Shown here piece after piece: positions 8,621-16,441 of a stretch of 64,000 nt of DNA. This DNA is from Oceaniferula marina (lineage in GTDB: Bacteria; Verrucomicrobiota; Verrucomicrobiia; Verrucomicrobiales; Akkermansiaceae): positions 1 through 64,000 of the forward strand of contig NZ_JACBAZ010000004.1 of NCBI RefSeq assembly GCF_013391475.1, in the 5' to 3' direction. Under the pieces are notes generated by a model. The model searched no databases and was not told where the DNA came from. It saw nothing but the letters and a program-made list of their open reading frames with translations. Made by a program: the position numbers and the translations under genes. How positions within the stretch are numbered: position 1 is the first letter of the stretch; each line of letters starts with the position of its first letter.

Positions 8621-10192
8621 CTACTTCTTGTTTTTTCTCCATTTTTTACCTCCTGCCCCACCAGTGGTTCTGCCGGCATTCGATTGGTTTTCATTGCCAG
8701 GAACATCACCTCTGCCCAGCGACTCCAACACACCATGCTTTTCTTTCAAATCGGCAACCATGTTTCGCGTTTCCTCATCTACTAACAATTCCCAATCCTT
8801 GCCGTGTGAGACAATGGGAACTCCGGGGATTGATGAACCGGTCGGACGCTGACCGGAACCTCGCTGCAGGTAATCGCCAAGCTCAGCTCGCATTTTCATT
8901 GCCTCCTCGATTAAGGTCTTGCGCACTTCGGGCATGTTCACGCTCTTTCTTGATGTCTCGGATTGCGGCTGCTTCAAATCGACAAGCATGGGAGACTGGA
9001 GAGCCCCAAAAGCTTTGGTCTTTTCCCAAAAAGGAAGTGAGTCGAGCGTGCGAGGTAAATGCAGTTTCCATTGCCCCATCCTCACCGCCTGCAAACTTCC
9101 CGCATTGTAGTAAAAAAATGGAGCACTCGAACTGCGGGCAATAGGTTCGTTTCTAAACAAGGGAGTCAGAGTTACCCCATCATAGACGCGGTCGCTTGGC
9201 ATGCTGGCACCCATGAGTTCGGTCAGTGTTGGAAACAGATCCATCGCAACCACGGGGGTGTCCGACACTTTTGCAGGAACCTTACCCGGCCAGCAGAGAA
9301 TCAAAGGAACCCGATGCCCCCCTTCGAGAGTGGTGTACTTTGTGCCACGGTATGGAGCTGAATATTTCGGTGAAACCGGGCCATTATCCGAGCTAAAAAT
9401 CACAAGTGTGTTATCTGAGATGCCAGCCTCTTCGAGAGCGTGGATCACTTCGCCAATGCCCCAGTCCAACTCTTGCATCACGTCGCCTCTCATTCCGTCT
9501 TTCGATGATCCACGCCACTTTGCCCCAGCCTTATACGGTGTGTGCGGGTAGTTATGTGCTAGATAAAGAAAGAAGGGCTCCTCCTTATTTTCCTTAATCA
9601 CCTTTACAGCGCGTGCTGTGTAGAGTTCGGTCAGTCGATCCAGCGGAGCATCATCAAAGAGCACCTCGTCCTCATCCCAAAAACGGGCATCTAAACGTTT
9701 GCTATAGTTGCAAGGAAGGCCGTAATAGCTATCAAACCCATGCTTTTTCGGATGAAACATCGCTTGGGTGCCAAGGTGCCACTTCCCGATCATAAAGGTC
9801 TTGTATCCCACCGATTTAAATTGCTCAGCAATAGTGATTTCTTCAGGGTTTAGTCCGAGAAACCAATGCGGCATGCGCGTATAGTTGATACCCATATAGG
9901 TCCCGGCACGCTGAGGATATGCACCGGTCAAAAAGGCGGCCCGAGAAGGAGAGCAAATGTTTGCACCGGTGTGAAAGTCAGTGAATCGCATGCCCATTTG
10001 CGCCATCTTGTCTAGATGCGGCGTTTTGACTTTTTTAGCCCCATAGCAACTCAAATCAGAGTAGCCTAGATCATCCGTAAGAATAAAAATAACATTCGGC
10101 TTCCTCGCCTGAAGGCCATCCCCTGCGGCGGAACCAGCAAGGGGCCAGGCACAACAAGCTAACAAAAATAAGAATCGAATCCCTGATCGCAT
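8621..10192 (-). CDS. secreted sulfatase (type I, formylglycine)
   Basis: About 523 residues. The Met at 10192 directly begins a signal peptide (MRSGIRFLFLLACCAWPL); in-frame starts at 10222 (ATG) and 10225 (GTG) lie two to five bases after the previous gene's stop and are possible. The N-terminal DD metal pair (ILTDDLGYSD) is followed by CSPSRAAFLTG, with the Cys that becomes formylglycine near residue 80, and GKWHLG. The C-terminal 70 residues are polar and end in a Lys-rich tail. The enzyme cleaves sulfate esters, probably of algal or animal polysaccharide. It is the last gene of a three-sulfatase operon. No formylglycine-generating enzyme or anSME is present in the window. Confidence 0.93.
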   Translation of the reverse strand: MRSGIRFLFLLACCAWPLAGSAAGDGLQARKPNVIFILTDDLGYSDLSCYGAKKVKTPHLDKMAQMGMRFTDFHTGANICSPSRAAFLTGAYPQRAGTYMGINYTRMPHWFLGLNPEEITIAEQFKSVGYKTFMIGKWHLGTQAMFHPKKHGFDSYYGLPCNYSKRLDARFWDEDEVLFDDAPLDRLTELYTARAVKVIKENKEEPFFLYLAHNYPHTPYKAGAKWRGSSKDGMRGDVMQELDWGIGEVIHALEEAGISDNTLVIFSSDNGPVSPKYSAPYRGTKYTTLEGGHRVPLILCWPGKVPAKVSDTPVVAMDLFPTLTELMGASMPSDRVYDGVTLTPLFRNEPIARSSSAPFFYYNAGSLQAVRMGQWKLHLPRTLDSLPFWEKTKAFGALQSPMLVDLKQPQSETSRKSVNMPEVRKTLIEEAMKMRAELGDYLQRGSGQRPTGSSIPGVPIVSHGKDWELLVDEETRNMVADLKEKHGVLESLGRGDVPGNENQSNAGRTTGGAGGKKWRKNKK

Positions 10193-10227
10193 TGGAATCA
10201 TATAAGTAAGACACCCAGACATCACCT

Positions 10228-11820
10228 CTACTTCTTAACCCTGCTCTTCTTTTTTCGCTGAGGTGCAGCCTTGTTCCCGGGAGCGACCCAGCCCAAGCGA
10301 GGAACGTCGGCAATCTGTTTGCGGTGTCGGTCCACGGTCTGCTGAAGCTGCTTGACGAGCTCGGGGTGCTTTCTCGCCAAATTGGTACTTTGTCCGAGAT
10401 CGTTTTCGAGATCATAAAGCTGCACTCTAGGAGCATCAGCCTTCCACTGCCCCTTTTCGACATTACTATTCGCTTGTTTGGTATGGGCTAAAGCCGCGAC
10501 ACCACCGGTTAAATGATGCCCCCATTTTGCGCTGAATCCACCGGGGCCGGGAGCCGGCAAATAGAGCCATTTTTTGGTTCGCACTGAAATATGATTGGAA
10601 CTATTCGACAGCACGATCAGATCTTTACGAAGCGGCTTTTCATTTCGACCCAGAAATTCATCCAGTTGGCTAATGCTGTCGACCCCCGTTGGGGCCGTCT
10701 GTCCTATGATCTCAGCAAATGTCGCCAGCAGGTCAATCTGACTAACAAGGTTGTTTGTTTCTGATCCAGCAGGAACCTTACCTGGCCATTTCACGATGAA
10801 CGGGACACGGTGACCGCCTTCCCATGCTCCGAACTTATATCCTAGCAGGTCTCCATTGAGTCGGTGCCCAGCTGTCCACGCTTTTTGCCCGGTCATATTG
10901 AGCATCCCTCCGTTGTCGGAGGTAAAAATGACCAGAGTCTCACGCCCATTTGCTTTGCCTCGTGCTTCAGCGGCTTTCACCACTTCTCCCACAATCCAGT
11001 CGAGCTCATGGACAAAGTCTCCATAGGCACCGCACTGACTGGTCCCCTGAAATCGCTCAGCCGGAGTGAAGGGGTGATGGATATTGGTAGTCATCAGACA
11101 GAGAAAAAACGGCTTATCATCCTGCATGTTGATCCACTTGAGTGATTGTTCGGCAAGCTTGGTCCCAATGCGAAAATCATCGTATAGTTCATGCGCCTTT
11201 TTTCCCCCGCTGAATCTTTTATCCCCCCCTTTCTCGGGGAGTTTTTTGGCGTAGTTCGGTTTACCTCCTCGTTTGATCGGATCATTGGGGTCCAAACCGA
11301 CAACCAAGCCATTTTCGGCGAAGACAAAGGGAGGTCCGGAGTTTACCGTCGGAACAATGAAGCTGTAACCAAAACCTACCTCCTTGGGACCGGGGACGAG
11401 CGGCTTGTTGTAATCAGCCACACCTTGAGTCAAGCCTAGGTGCCACTTGCCAATGATCGCCGTCCTGTAACCCGCCTCCTGTAGCAGGCTGCCAATGGTC
11501 GCCTGATCCGTCGGTATGACCAAGTGCTGATCCGAACCAAGCGGCCCCCATAAATTTACTCTGGACGGATAGATTCCGGTCATCAACCCAAACCGCGAGG
11601 GCGAACACACAGCCGAACTCGAGTGAGCATCGGTGAAGCGTCGACCGTCTGCTGCAAGTCGGTCAATATTTGGAGTCTGGATCTTGCTTGCCCCATAACA
11701 AGACACATCACCATAGCCAAGGTCATCGGCATTGATCAGAACAATATTAGGTGCTTGCTTCGCCGATACAGAGACGGCAAAGAAAAAACCAAAGCTGAGT
11801 AGTTGGATAGATTTCATCAT
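10228..11820 (-). CDS. secreted sulfatase (arylsulfatase type)
   Basis: 530 residues. Signal peptide residues 1-20 (MMKSIQLLSFGFFFAVSVSA). The metal site is LINADDLGYGD, the formylglycine motif is CSPSRFGLMTG with Cys72, and GKWHLG follows. The C-terminus is strongly basic (QRKKKSRVKK). It is the second gene of the operon, 62 bases after the third sulfatase and about five bases before the next. The three sulfatases share the fold but differ in the substrate-facing regions, so they probably act on different positions of one polymer; that is inference. Confidence 0.93.
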   Translation of the reverse strand: MMKSIQLLSFGFFFAVSVSAKQAPNIVLINADDLGYGDVSCYGASKIQTPNIDRLAADGRRFTDAHSSSAVCSPSRFGLMTGIYPSRVNLWGPLGSDQHLVIPTDQATIGSLLQEAGYRTAIIGKWHLGLTQGVADYNKPLVPGPKEVGFGYSFIVPTVNSGPPFVFAENGLVVGLDPNDPIKRGGKPNYAKKLPEKGGDKRFSGGKKAHELYDDFRIGTKLAEQSLKWINMQDDKPFFLCLMTTNIHHPFTPAERFQGTSQCGAYGDFVHELDWIVGEVVKAAEARGKANGRETLVIFTSDNGGMLNMTGQKAWTAGHRLNGDLLGYKFGAWEGGHRVPFIVKWPGKVPAGSETNNLVSQIDLLATFAEIIGQTAPTGVDSISQLDEFLGRNEKPLRKDLIVLSNSSNHISVRTKKWLYLPAPGPGGFSAKWGHHLTGGVAALAHTKQANSNVEKGQWKADAPRVQLYDLENDLGQSTNLARKHPELVKQLQQTVDRHRKQIADVPRLGWVAPGNKAAPQRKKKSRVKK

Positions 11821-11882
11821 GTTCTTAATTCTTTTAAAACCCCAGGCTCATGGATTGCTGGGCATTGCGTTTATTGATTCGT

Positions 11883-13358
11883 TTACTTCCCCTCGATCCC
11901 ACGGCCAAAATAATCATCCTTCCCTAGAGCCCGGGCATTCTCACCACGATATCCACCATCACCCAGGTCTTTTCGCATATGGGCAATCCGCTTCATCAGT
12001 CTGGCGACCACTTCGGGATGATCCGAAGCCACATTTTTTGATTCAGCGACATCGCTCTCCAGATCATACAGCGTCACTTCCTCTATAAAAGGGCGGTTCT
12101 CCGGGCGCATATGAACCCTCCATTTTTTTCCTAAACCCTGACGGTGACTTTGAGTATGTGGAACATGAAGTTTCCATTTCCCCACTCGAACCGCACGTAG
12201 AAACTTATGCTGGTAAAAGAAAAAGGATCGATCCTTCTCCTTTGCTTCGCCATGAAGGAATGCACTCATATCCACCCCGTCAATGACCCGGTCTGTTGGC
12301 ACCTCGGCACCGGCCAGAGCGGCAAAGGTTGGCAGCAAATCAATGGTCGCCGCCAACTGGGAGCTTTGTCTACCCGGTTTGATGTTTCCAGGAGCTCGGA
12401 TCACACAGGGGACTCGCAGCCCCCCTTCATAGGTGGTACATTTTTCCCCGCGCAAGGGCTCGGCGTGCCCTCCATGATCTTTCTTGACCCACCATGGGCC
12501 ATTGTCGCTGGTAAAAACCACGTAGGTGTTTTCGTCGAGCCCCGATTTCTTCACGTGATCAAGCACGCGCCCCACATGATGATCGATTTCTTCAATCACA
12601 TCCCCGTAGAGTCCGGCTTTTGATTTCCCCTTAAATTGCGTGGAAACGGCCAGCTTGGTATGAGGCATCGTATGCGCAAGGTAGAGAAAAAAAGGTCCTT
12701 CTTTATGACGATCAATGAACTGGATCGCTTCATTGGTATAACGTCGGGTCAGGGTGGACAGGTCAGCCTTTCGCTCGATCAATTGATCATCACGCAAGAG
12801 ATTGACGAAGGCATCATTACTGCCCGGTGTCCAGAAACTCTCATCGAACCCTTGCTTTCCAGGACGTAGATTCATGTCAAATTTTGTCTGGCTGTGGCCT
12901 GCCAAATCCCACTTCCCAACCATCCCTGTGGCATAACCGGCAGACTTCAACACTTCGGCCATCGTGATTTCCGCGAGTGCTAATTTAGGGTGCGGAACCT
13001 CACCCTTATCCCTGCGGGCGTTACGAAAAGGATAACACCCGGTCATCAGGGCTGCACGTGAAGGCCCACAAACCGTCTGCGCATAGAAATCAGTGAGCAT
13101 CATCCCCTCTTTGGCCATTTGGTCGATTCGAGGGGTCTTGATATCCGGCGAACCAAAACATCCCAAATCCTGGTATCCCTGATCATCAGTAAAGATGATA
13201 ATGAGATTGGGCTTACGCGCATCGTCCCCCTGAGCCGAAACCAAAACCATCGGGAGTATGGTCAAAAGAAAACGAAATAGTCTTAGTGGTGACAACACCA
13301 TCGTTGCATGAGTCATAATCGTGATCAATCTGTAATTCGGTTTGTCATAGTTCGACAT
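11883..13358 (-). CDS. secreted sulfatase with His-to-Asp change in the GKWHLG motif
   Basis: About 491 residues from the ATG at 13358, which has GAGG about nine bases upstream; a TTG at 13388 and an ATG at 13316 are alternatives. A hydrophobic segment ending VLVSAQG is the signal. The metal pair is IFTDDQGYQD and the formylglycine site is CGPSRAALMTG. Where the two neighbouring sulfatases have GKWHLG, this one reads GKWDLAG; I checked this on the bases near 12901-12925. In known sulfatases the Lys and His of this motif touch the sulfate. It is the first gene of the sulfatase operon. Confidence 0.92.
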   Translation of the reverse strand: MSNYDKPNYRLITIMTHATMVLSPLRLFRFLLTILPMVLVSAQGDDARKPNLIIIFTDDQGYQDLGCFGSPDIKTPRIDQMAKEGMMLTDFYAQTVCGPSRAALMTGCYPFRNARRDKGEVPHPKLALAEITMAEVLKSAGYATGMVGKWDLAGHSQTKFDMNLRPGKQGFDESFWTPGSNDAFVNLLRDDQLIERKADLSTLTRRYTNEAIQFIDRHKEGPFFLYLAHTMPHTKLAVSTQFKGKSKAGLYGDVIEEIDHHVGRVLDHVKKSGLDENTYVVFTSDNGPWWVKKDHGGHAEPLRGEKCTTYEGGLRVPCVIRAPGNIKPGRQSSQLAATIDLLPTFAALAGAEVPTDRVIDGVDMSAFLHGEAKEKDRSFFFYQHKFLRAVRVGKWKLHVPHTQSHRQGLGKKWRVHMRPENRPFIEEVTLYDLESDVAESKNVASDHPEVVARLMKRIAHMRKDLGDGGYRGENARALGKDDYFGRGIEGK

Positions 13359-13388
13359 CAATTGAACCTCAATGGTTCCCCTTGTCAA

Positions 13389-13927
13389 ACAATGTTTTAA
13401 TATAATACATCGTATGCGCCCACAAAATAACAGCGATTTTACAAAAAGTGGATCATTGAAGGCTGACGAGCCCGAATCACTTCTATACCAAGTAGCAAAA
13501 CAGACGGGACGATTGCCGAGATAAATTTCTGTTTTGGCAAGGCGCGACGATGGAATGGTGCGGGCACCATGACTGAGGAGAAACGCAGCCAGAACAGAAA
13601 TTTATCCGGAACTCTGGTAGACCACGAAGTGCATTTCCTCACAGCCTTAAAACTTTCAATCGTCTCGTCTGTTTTGCGGAGTGGTATTATACAAAACAGA
13701 GAACCCTTTTGGCATGCCGCTCCCATACCCGCATCTCCGGTTCAACGGTAGATCGCCCTCAATAAGCTTCACCACTGGAATCATCTGCAAAAAATCTCAC
13801 CTTTCATCCCTTGCCACGATCATCACGCAGGGACATATTCCTTAAAACTTCTTTCCTGAAAAAACGCCGATCATTTGCAAGTTTGCGAATGCCCTTAAGG
13901 TAATACATCCACACCATCACCCCACTC
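13389..13927. other. intergenic region between divergent genes, occupied by element copy 1
   Basis: Apart from the 203-bp element the stretch has no supported gene. The AT-rich part near 13395-13420 (TTTTAATATAATAC) is a likely promoter zone for the sulfatase operon, but I cannot place its hexamers with confidence. Confidence 0.5.
13485..13687 (+). mobile_element. 203-bp inverted-repeat element, copy 1 (MITE-like)
   Basis: Starts ATACCAAGTAGCAAAACAG and ends CTGTTTTGCGGAGTGGTAT, so the outer about 29 bases form an imperfect terminal inverted repeat. Inside, a second inverted repeat (GATAAATTTCTGTT and AACAGAAATTTATC) encloses the palindrome ATGGTGC-GG-GCACCAT. It sits between the divergent sulfatase operon and the phosphatase gene. 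It is the most diverged of three copies in the window, all exactly 203 bases between ATACCA and GGTAT. Flanks are CTA and TTA. No transposase is encoded. Confidence 0.8.
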
Positions 13928-15238
13928 ATGAAGACCGTATTTACGCCGCCCCACGACCTACGCCGCCCTTTCTTACTTGCCTGCAGTCTGATCGGATTGA
14001 ACCTGCCCCCATTACTCGCCACCGAAGGAGTCGGAGCCATCAACGAAAACGATTCCAACACCGAGAAATTCAGAGTGGTCTGGGTAGCGGACCCCAGCAC
14101 CGAGGCTATCGTCAGCTGGAAACAAACCCAGGGAGCCCCGGGTATCGTCCACTACGGCAAAACCGATAACCAACGCAAACACCACCTCTACCCGAACTCA
14201 ATCACCCCTCACCGAGCCGAAACCGTCGCAGGTGGCCAAAACTGCTTCGCCCGCCTGAAAAACCTCAGCCCGGACACCCAGTATTTTTTCTGCATCAAGG
14301 ACAAAGCAGGCGTCAGTCGTAGGCTGAAATTCCAAACCGCACCCGCCACGCCCCAAGCCTTCACCTTCATCGCCGGGGGAGACTCCAGAAACAATCGCAA
14401 GGTCCGCACCGAATTGAACACCATTGCCTCACGCCTCAAGCCTCTGTTCATTGCCTTCACCGGAGACATGGTGTCCACCGACAGCGATCAACGCTGGGAC
14501 GCCTGGTTTGACGACTGGCAACATGTCATCTCTGATGACGGCACCATCATCCCCATCATCCCCCACCGCGGAAACCACGAAAGGCAAAAAGACAGCATCC
14601 ACAAAGTCTTTGATTCCCCTAAAGATGTCTATTTTGCCCTCAACATCGGAGGAAACTTACTCCGATACTACACACTCAACAGCATGCTCCCGGCCAACGG
14701 AGAGCAGGGAAAATGGCTGGACAAGGACCTGTCAATCCACACGGCTAAGGTCACGCACACGATTGCCGGATACCACCACCCGATGCGCCCCCATGTCTCC
14801 AAAAAGAAAGAAGGTGACAACCCCTACCACTGGGCCCCCATCTTTTACCGTCACGGGCTGACGCTCGCCATCGAATCCGACTCCCACTGCATGAAGCGCA
14901 CCCTGCCAATCAAGCCGGATGTAAATGGCGACGAGGGCTTCAGCATCGCTCGAAACGACCCCAAGGCTCAAGTCTATATCGGAGAAGGCTGCTGGGGCGC
15001 TCCACTGCGTGGCGCTGACGACGCCAAATCCTGGACGCTCGACTGCGACAAGTTCAATGGTTTCGACTGGATCCACGTCACCCCTGAAAAAATCGAAATC
15101 AAAACCATTCGCAACGCCTCTACCGGAGCACTCAAGGTCAAGCCCATCGACCCCTCAGAGCCGTTCTCCACCCCCGAAGGTCTGGAACTCTGGCAAGCCA
15201 AGGGCGGAGAAGTGCTGACCATTCCGGCGAAACGCTAA
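13928..15238 (+). CDS. secreted metallophosphatase, purple acid phosphatase-like
   Basis: 436 residues. An Arg-containing signal peptide (residues 1-31, ending LLA) is followed by an N-terminal fibronectin/PAP-N-type domain (about 48-140; EAIVSWKQTQG, LSPDTQYFF). The calcineurin-like metal motifs come in order: GGDSR near 153, GDMVST near 178, GNHE near 214, YHHPMRPH near 280 and ESDSHCMKR near 318. The first motif is GDSR where many members have DxH, which fits the purple acid phosphatase branch. It probably hydrolyses phosphate esters outside the cytoplasm. The next gene starts 22 bases later, so the two are likely co-transcribed. Confidence 0.86.
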   Translation: MKTVFTPPHDLRRPFLLACSLIGLNLPPLLATEGVGAINENDSNTEKFRVVWVADPSTEAIVSWKQTQGAPGIVHYGKTDNQRKHHLYPNSITPHRAETVAGGQNCFARLKNLSPDTQYFFCIKDKAGVSRRLKFQTAPATPQAFTFIAGGDSRNNRKVRTELNTIASRLKPLFIAFTGDMVSTDSDQRWDAWFDDWQHVISDDGTIIPIIPHRGNHERQKDSIHKVFDSPKDVYFALNIGGNLLRYYTLNSMLPANGEQGKWLDKDLSIHTAKVTHTIAGYHHPMRPHVSKKKEGDNPYHWAPIFYRHGLTLAIESDSHCMKRTLPIKPDVNGDEGFSIARNDPKAQVYIGEGCWGAPLRGADDAKSWTLDCDKFNGFDWIHVTPEKIEIKTIRNASTGALKVKPIDPSEPFSTPEGLELWQAKGGEVLTIPAKR

Positions 15239-15260
15239 AAAAATCCAAACGCCCCCCCGG

Positions 15261-16208
15261 ATGAGCAAAGCCGTAAACATCACATCCCATCTGCTGCATG
15301 GCCCATGGGCCGGCAAGCATGAAGGATGCTGGAAAAGCCGCTTTCCCAATGTCTGGCTTGCTGTGCTCCAGCTCTGCACCACGCTTACCCTCCTTTCCCG
15401 TGGTTGGCTGATGTTTCGCTGGGACAGCCATATCCGGGGCCTCTGCTGGAACGAAGAGTTGCTGACGCCGTGGATCGAACAATACACGGACTCCAGCTGG
15501 GATGATTATGCCCTTCATTCCGATCCCTATATCACCAGCAGCATCGAATGGCTGGGGATCACACTCATGATCATCAGTGGTCTCTGTCTACTTCTCCGTG
15601 TTCCCAAATTGGCATGGCTGAAATGGAGCCTCGTCCCCGCTTTCCTCATCATGACCCTGGACGCCTTTGGCAATCTTGCAGACAAAGATTACGACGCGGC
15701 GATGGCGATGGAATACGCCTTGCAAGTGGGCACCCCACTGGCCCTGCTCATGGCACTGACACGACACAAGTGGAATAGAACCTGGGGCTGGATCGTCAGC
15801 CTGTTGGCTGCCTCCTGCTTCCTTGGCCACGGACTCTACGCCGCAGGGCACTTCCCGCTCCCTTGGAGTTTCCAGACAATGAGCATGACCATCCTTCGCG
15901 TTGATGAGGAGCAGGCGAAAGCATTCCTCTACCTTGCAGGCGTGCTCGATTTCATCGTAGCCGCAGCCATTCTGATTCCTGCGCTACGGAGACCCGCACT
16001 ATACTACATGATCCTATGGGGAGGTGTGACCAGCCTGGCCAGAGTGCTGGCCCACTATAACCCGGCCCTGAAATACAACGGTCTCGACCCTTGGGTAGCT
16101 GAAATGCTCGTTCGGTCTTCCCACTGGCTCCTCCCACTCCTCATACTCGCCTTGTTACCGTCTTATACCAAGCAGTCAAACAGACGGGACGATAGCCGAG
16201 ATGAATGA
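15261..16208 (+). CDS. integral membrane protein of unknown function, C-terminus supplied by element copy 2
   Basis: 315 residues with about eight hydrophobic helices (for instance around 30-48, 95-113, 118-135, 150-165, 178-195, 220-245, 247-262, 282-300). The start at 15261 lies 22 bases after the phosphatase stop. I do not recognise the family. The last 13 residues (TKQSNRRDDSRDE) and the stop codon are encoded by the first 42 bases of the 203-bp element beginning at 16165, so the original C-terminus has been replaced or extended by the insertion. The membrane part seems complete. Confidence 0.75.
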   Translation: MSKAVNITSHLLHGPWAGKHEGCWKSRFPNVWLAVLQLCTTLTLLSRGWLMFRWDSHIRGLCWNEELLTPWIEQYTDSSWDDYALHSDPYITSSIEWLGITLMIISGLCLLLRVPKLAWLKWSLVPAFLIMTLDAFGNLADKDYDAAMAMEYALQVGTPLALLMALTRHKWNRTWGWIVSLLAASCFLGHGLYAAGHFPLPWSFQTMSMTILRVDEEQAKAFLYLAGVLDFIVAAAILIPALRRPALYYMILWGGVTSLARVLAHYNPALKYNGLDPWVAEMLVRSSHWLLPLLILALLPSYTKQSNRRDDSRDE

Positions 16209-16367
16209 GTTCTTTGGTAAGGCGCGACGAAGGAATGGTGCGGGCACCATGACTAAGGAGAAACAAAGCCAAAGGAGTCATTCATCCGGAACTCTCATGG
16301 ATCACGCAGTGCTTTTCCAAATACCTCAAGAACGATCAATCGTCTCGTCTGTTTTGCGGAGTGGTAT
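16165..16367 (+). mobile_element. 203-bp inverted-repeat element, copy 2
   Basis: Same ends as copy 1 (ATACCAAGCAGTCAAACAG ... CTGTTTTGCGGAGTGGTAT) and the same length. The internal arms read GATGAATGAGTTCTTTGG and CCAAAGGAGTCATTCATC, a sequence different from copy 1 but again self-complementary in 16 of 18 positions. The central palindrome ATGGTGC-GG-GCACCAT is unchanged. It is flanked by TTA on both sides. It begins inside the 3' end of the membrane-protein gene. Confidence 0.82.
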
Positions 16368-16441
16368 TATCAGAGAGAACGCGATCACGACCCATCAACG
16401 CAATAAGTGAGCCCCATCAAGCTGAGCAGCGAACGGCCGAA

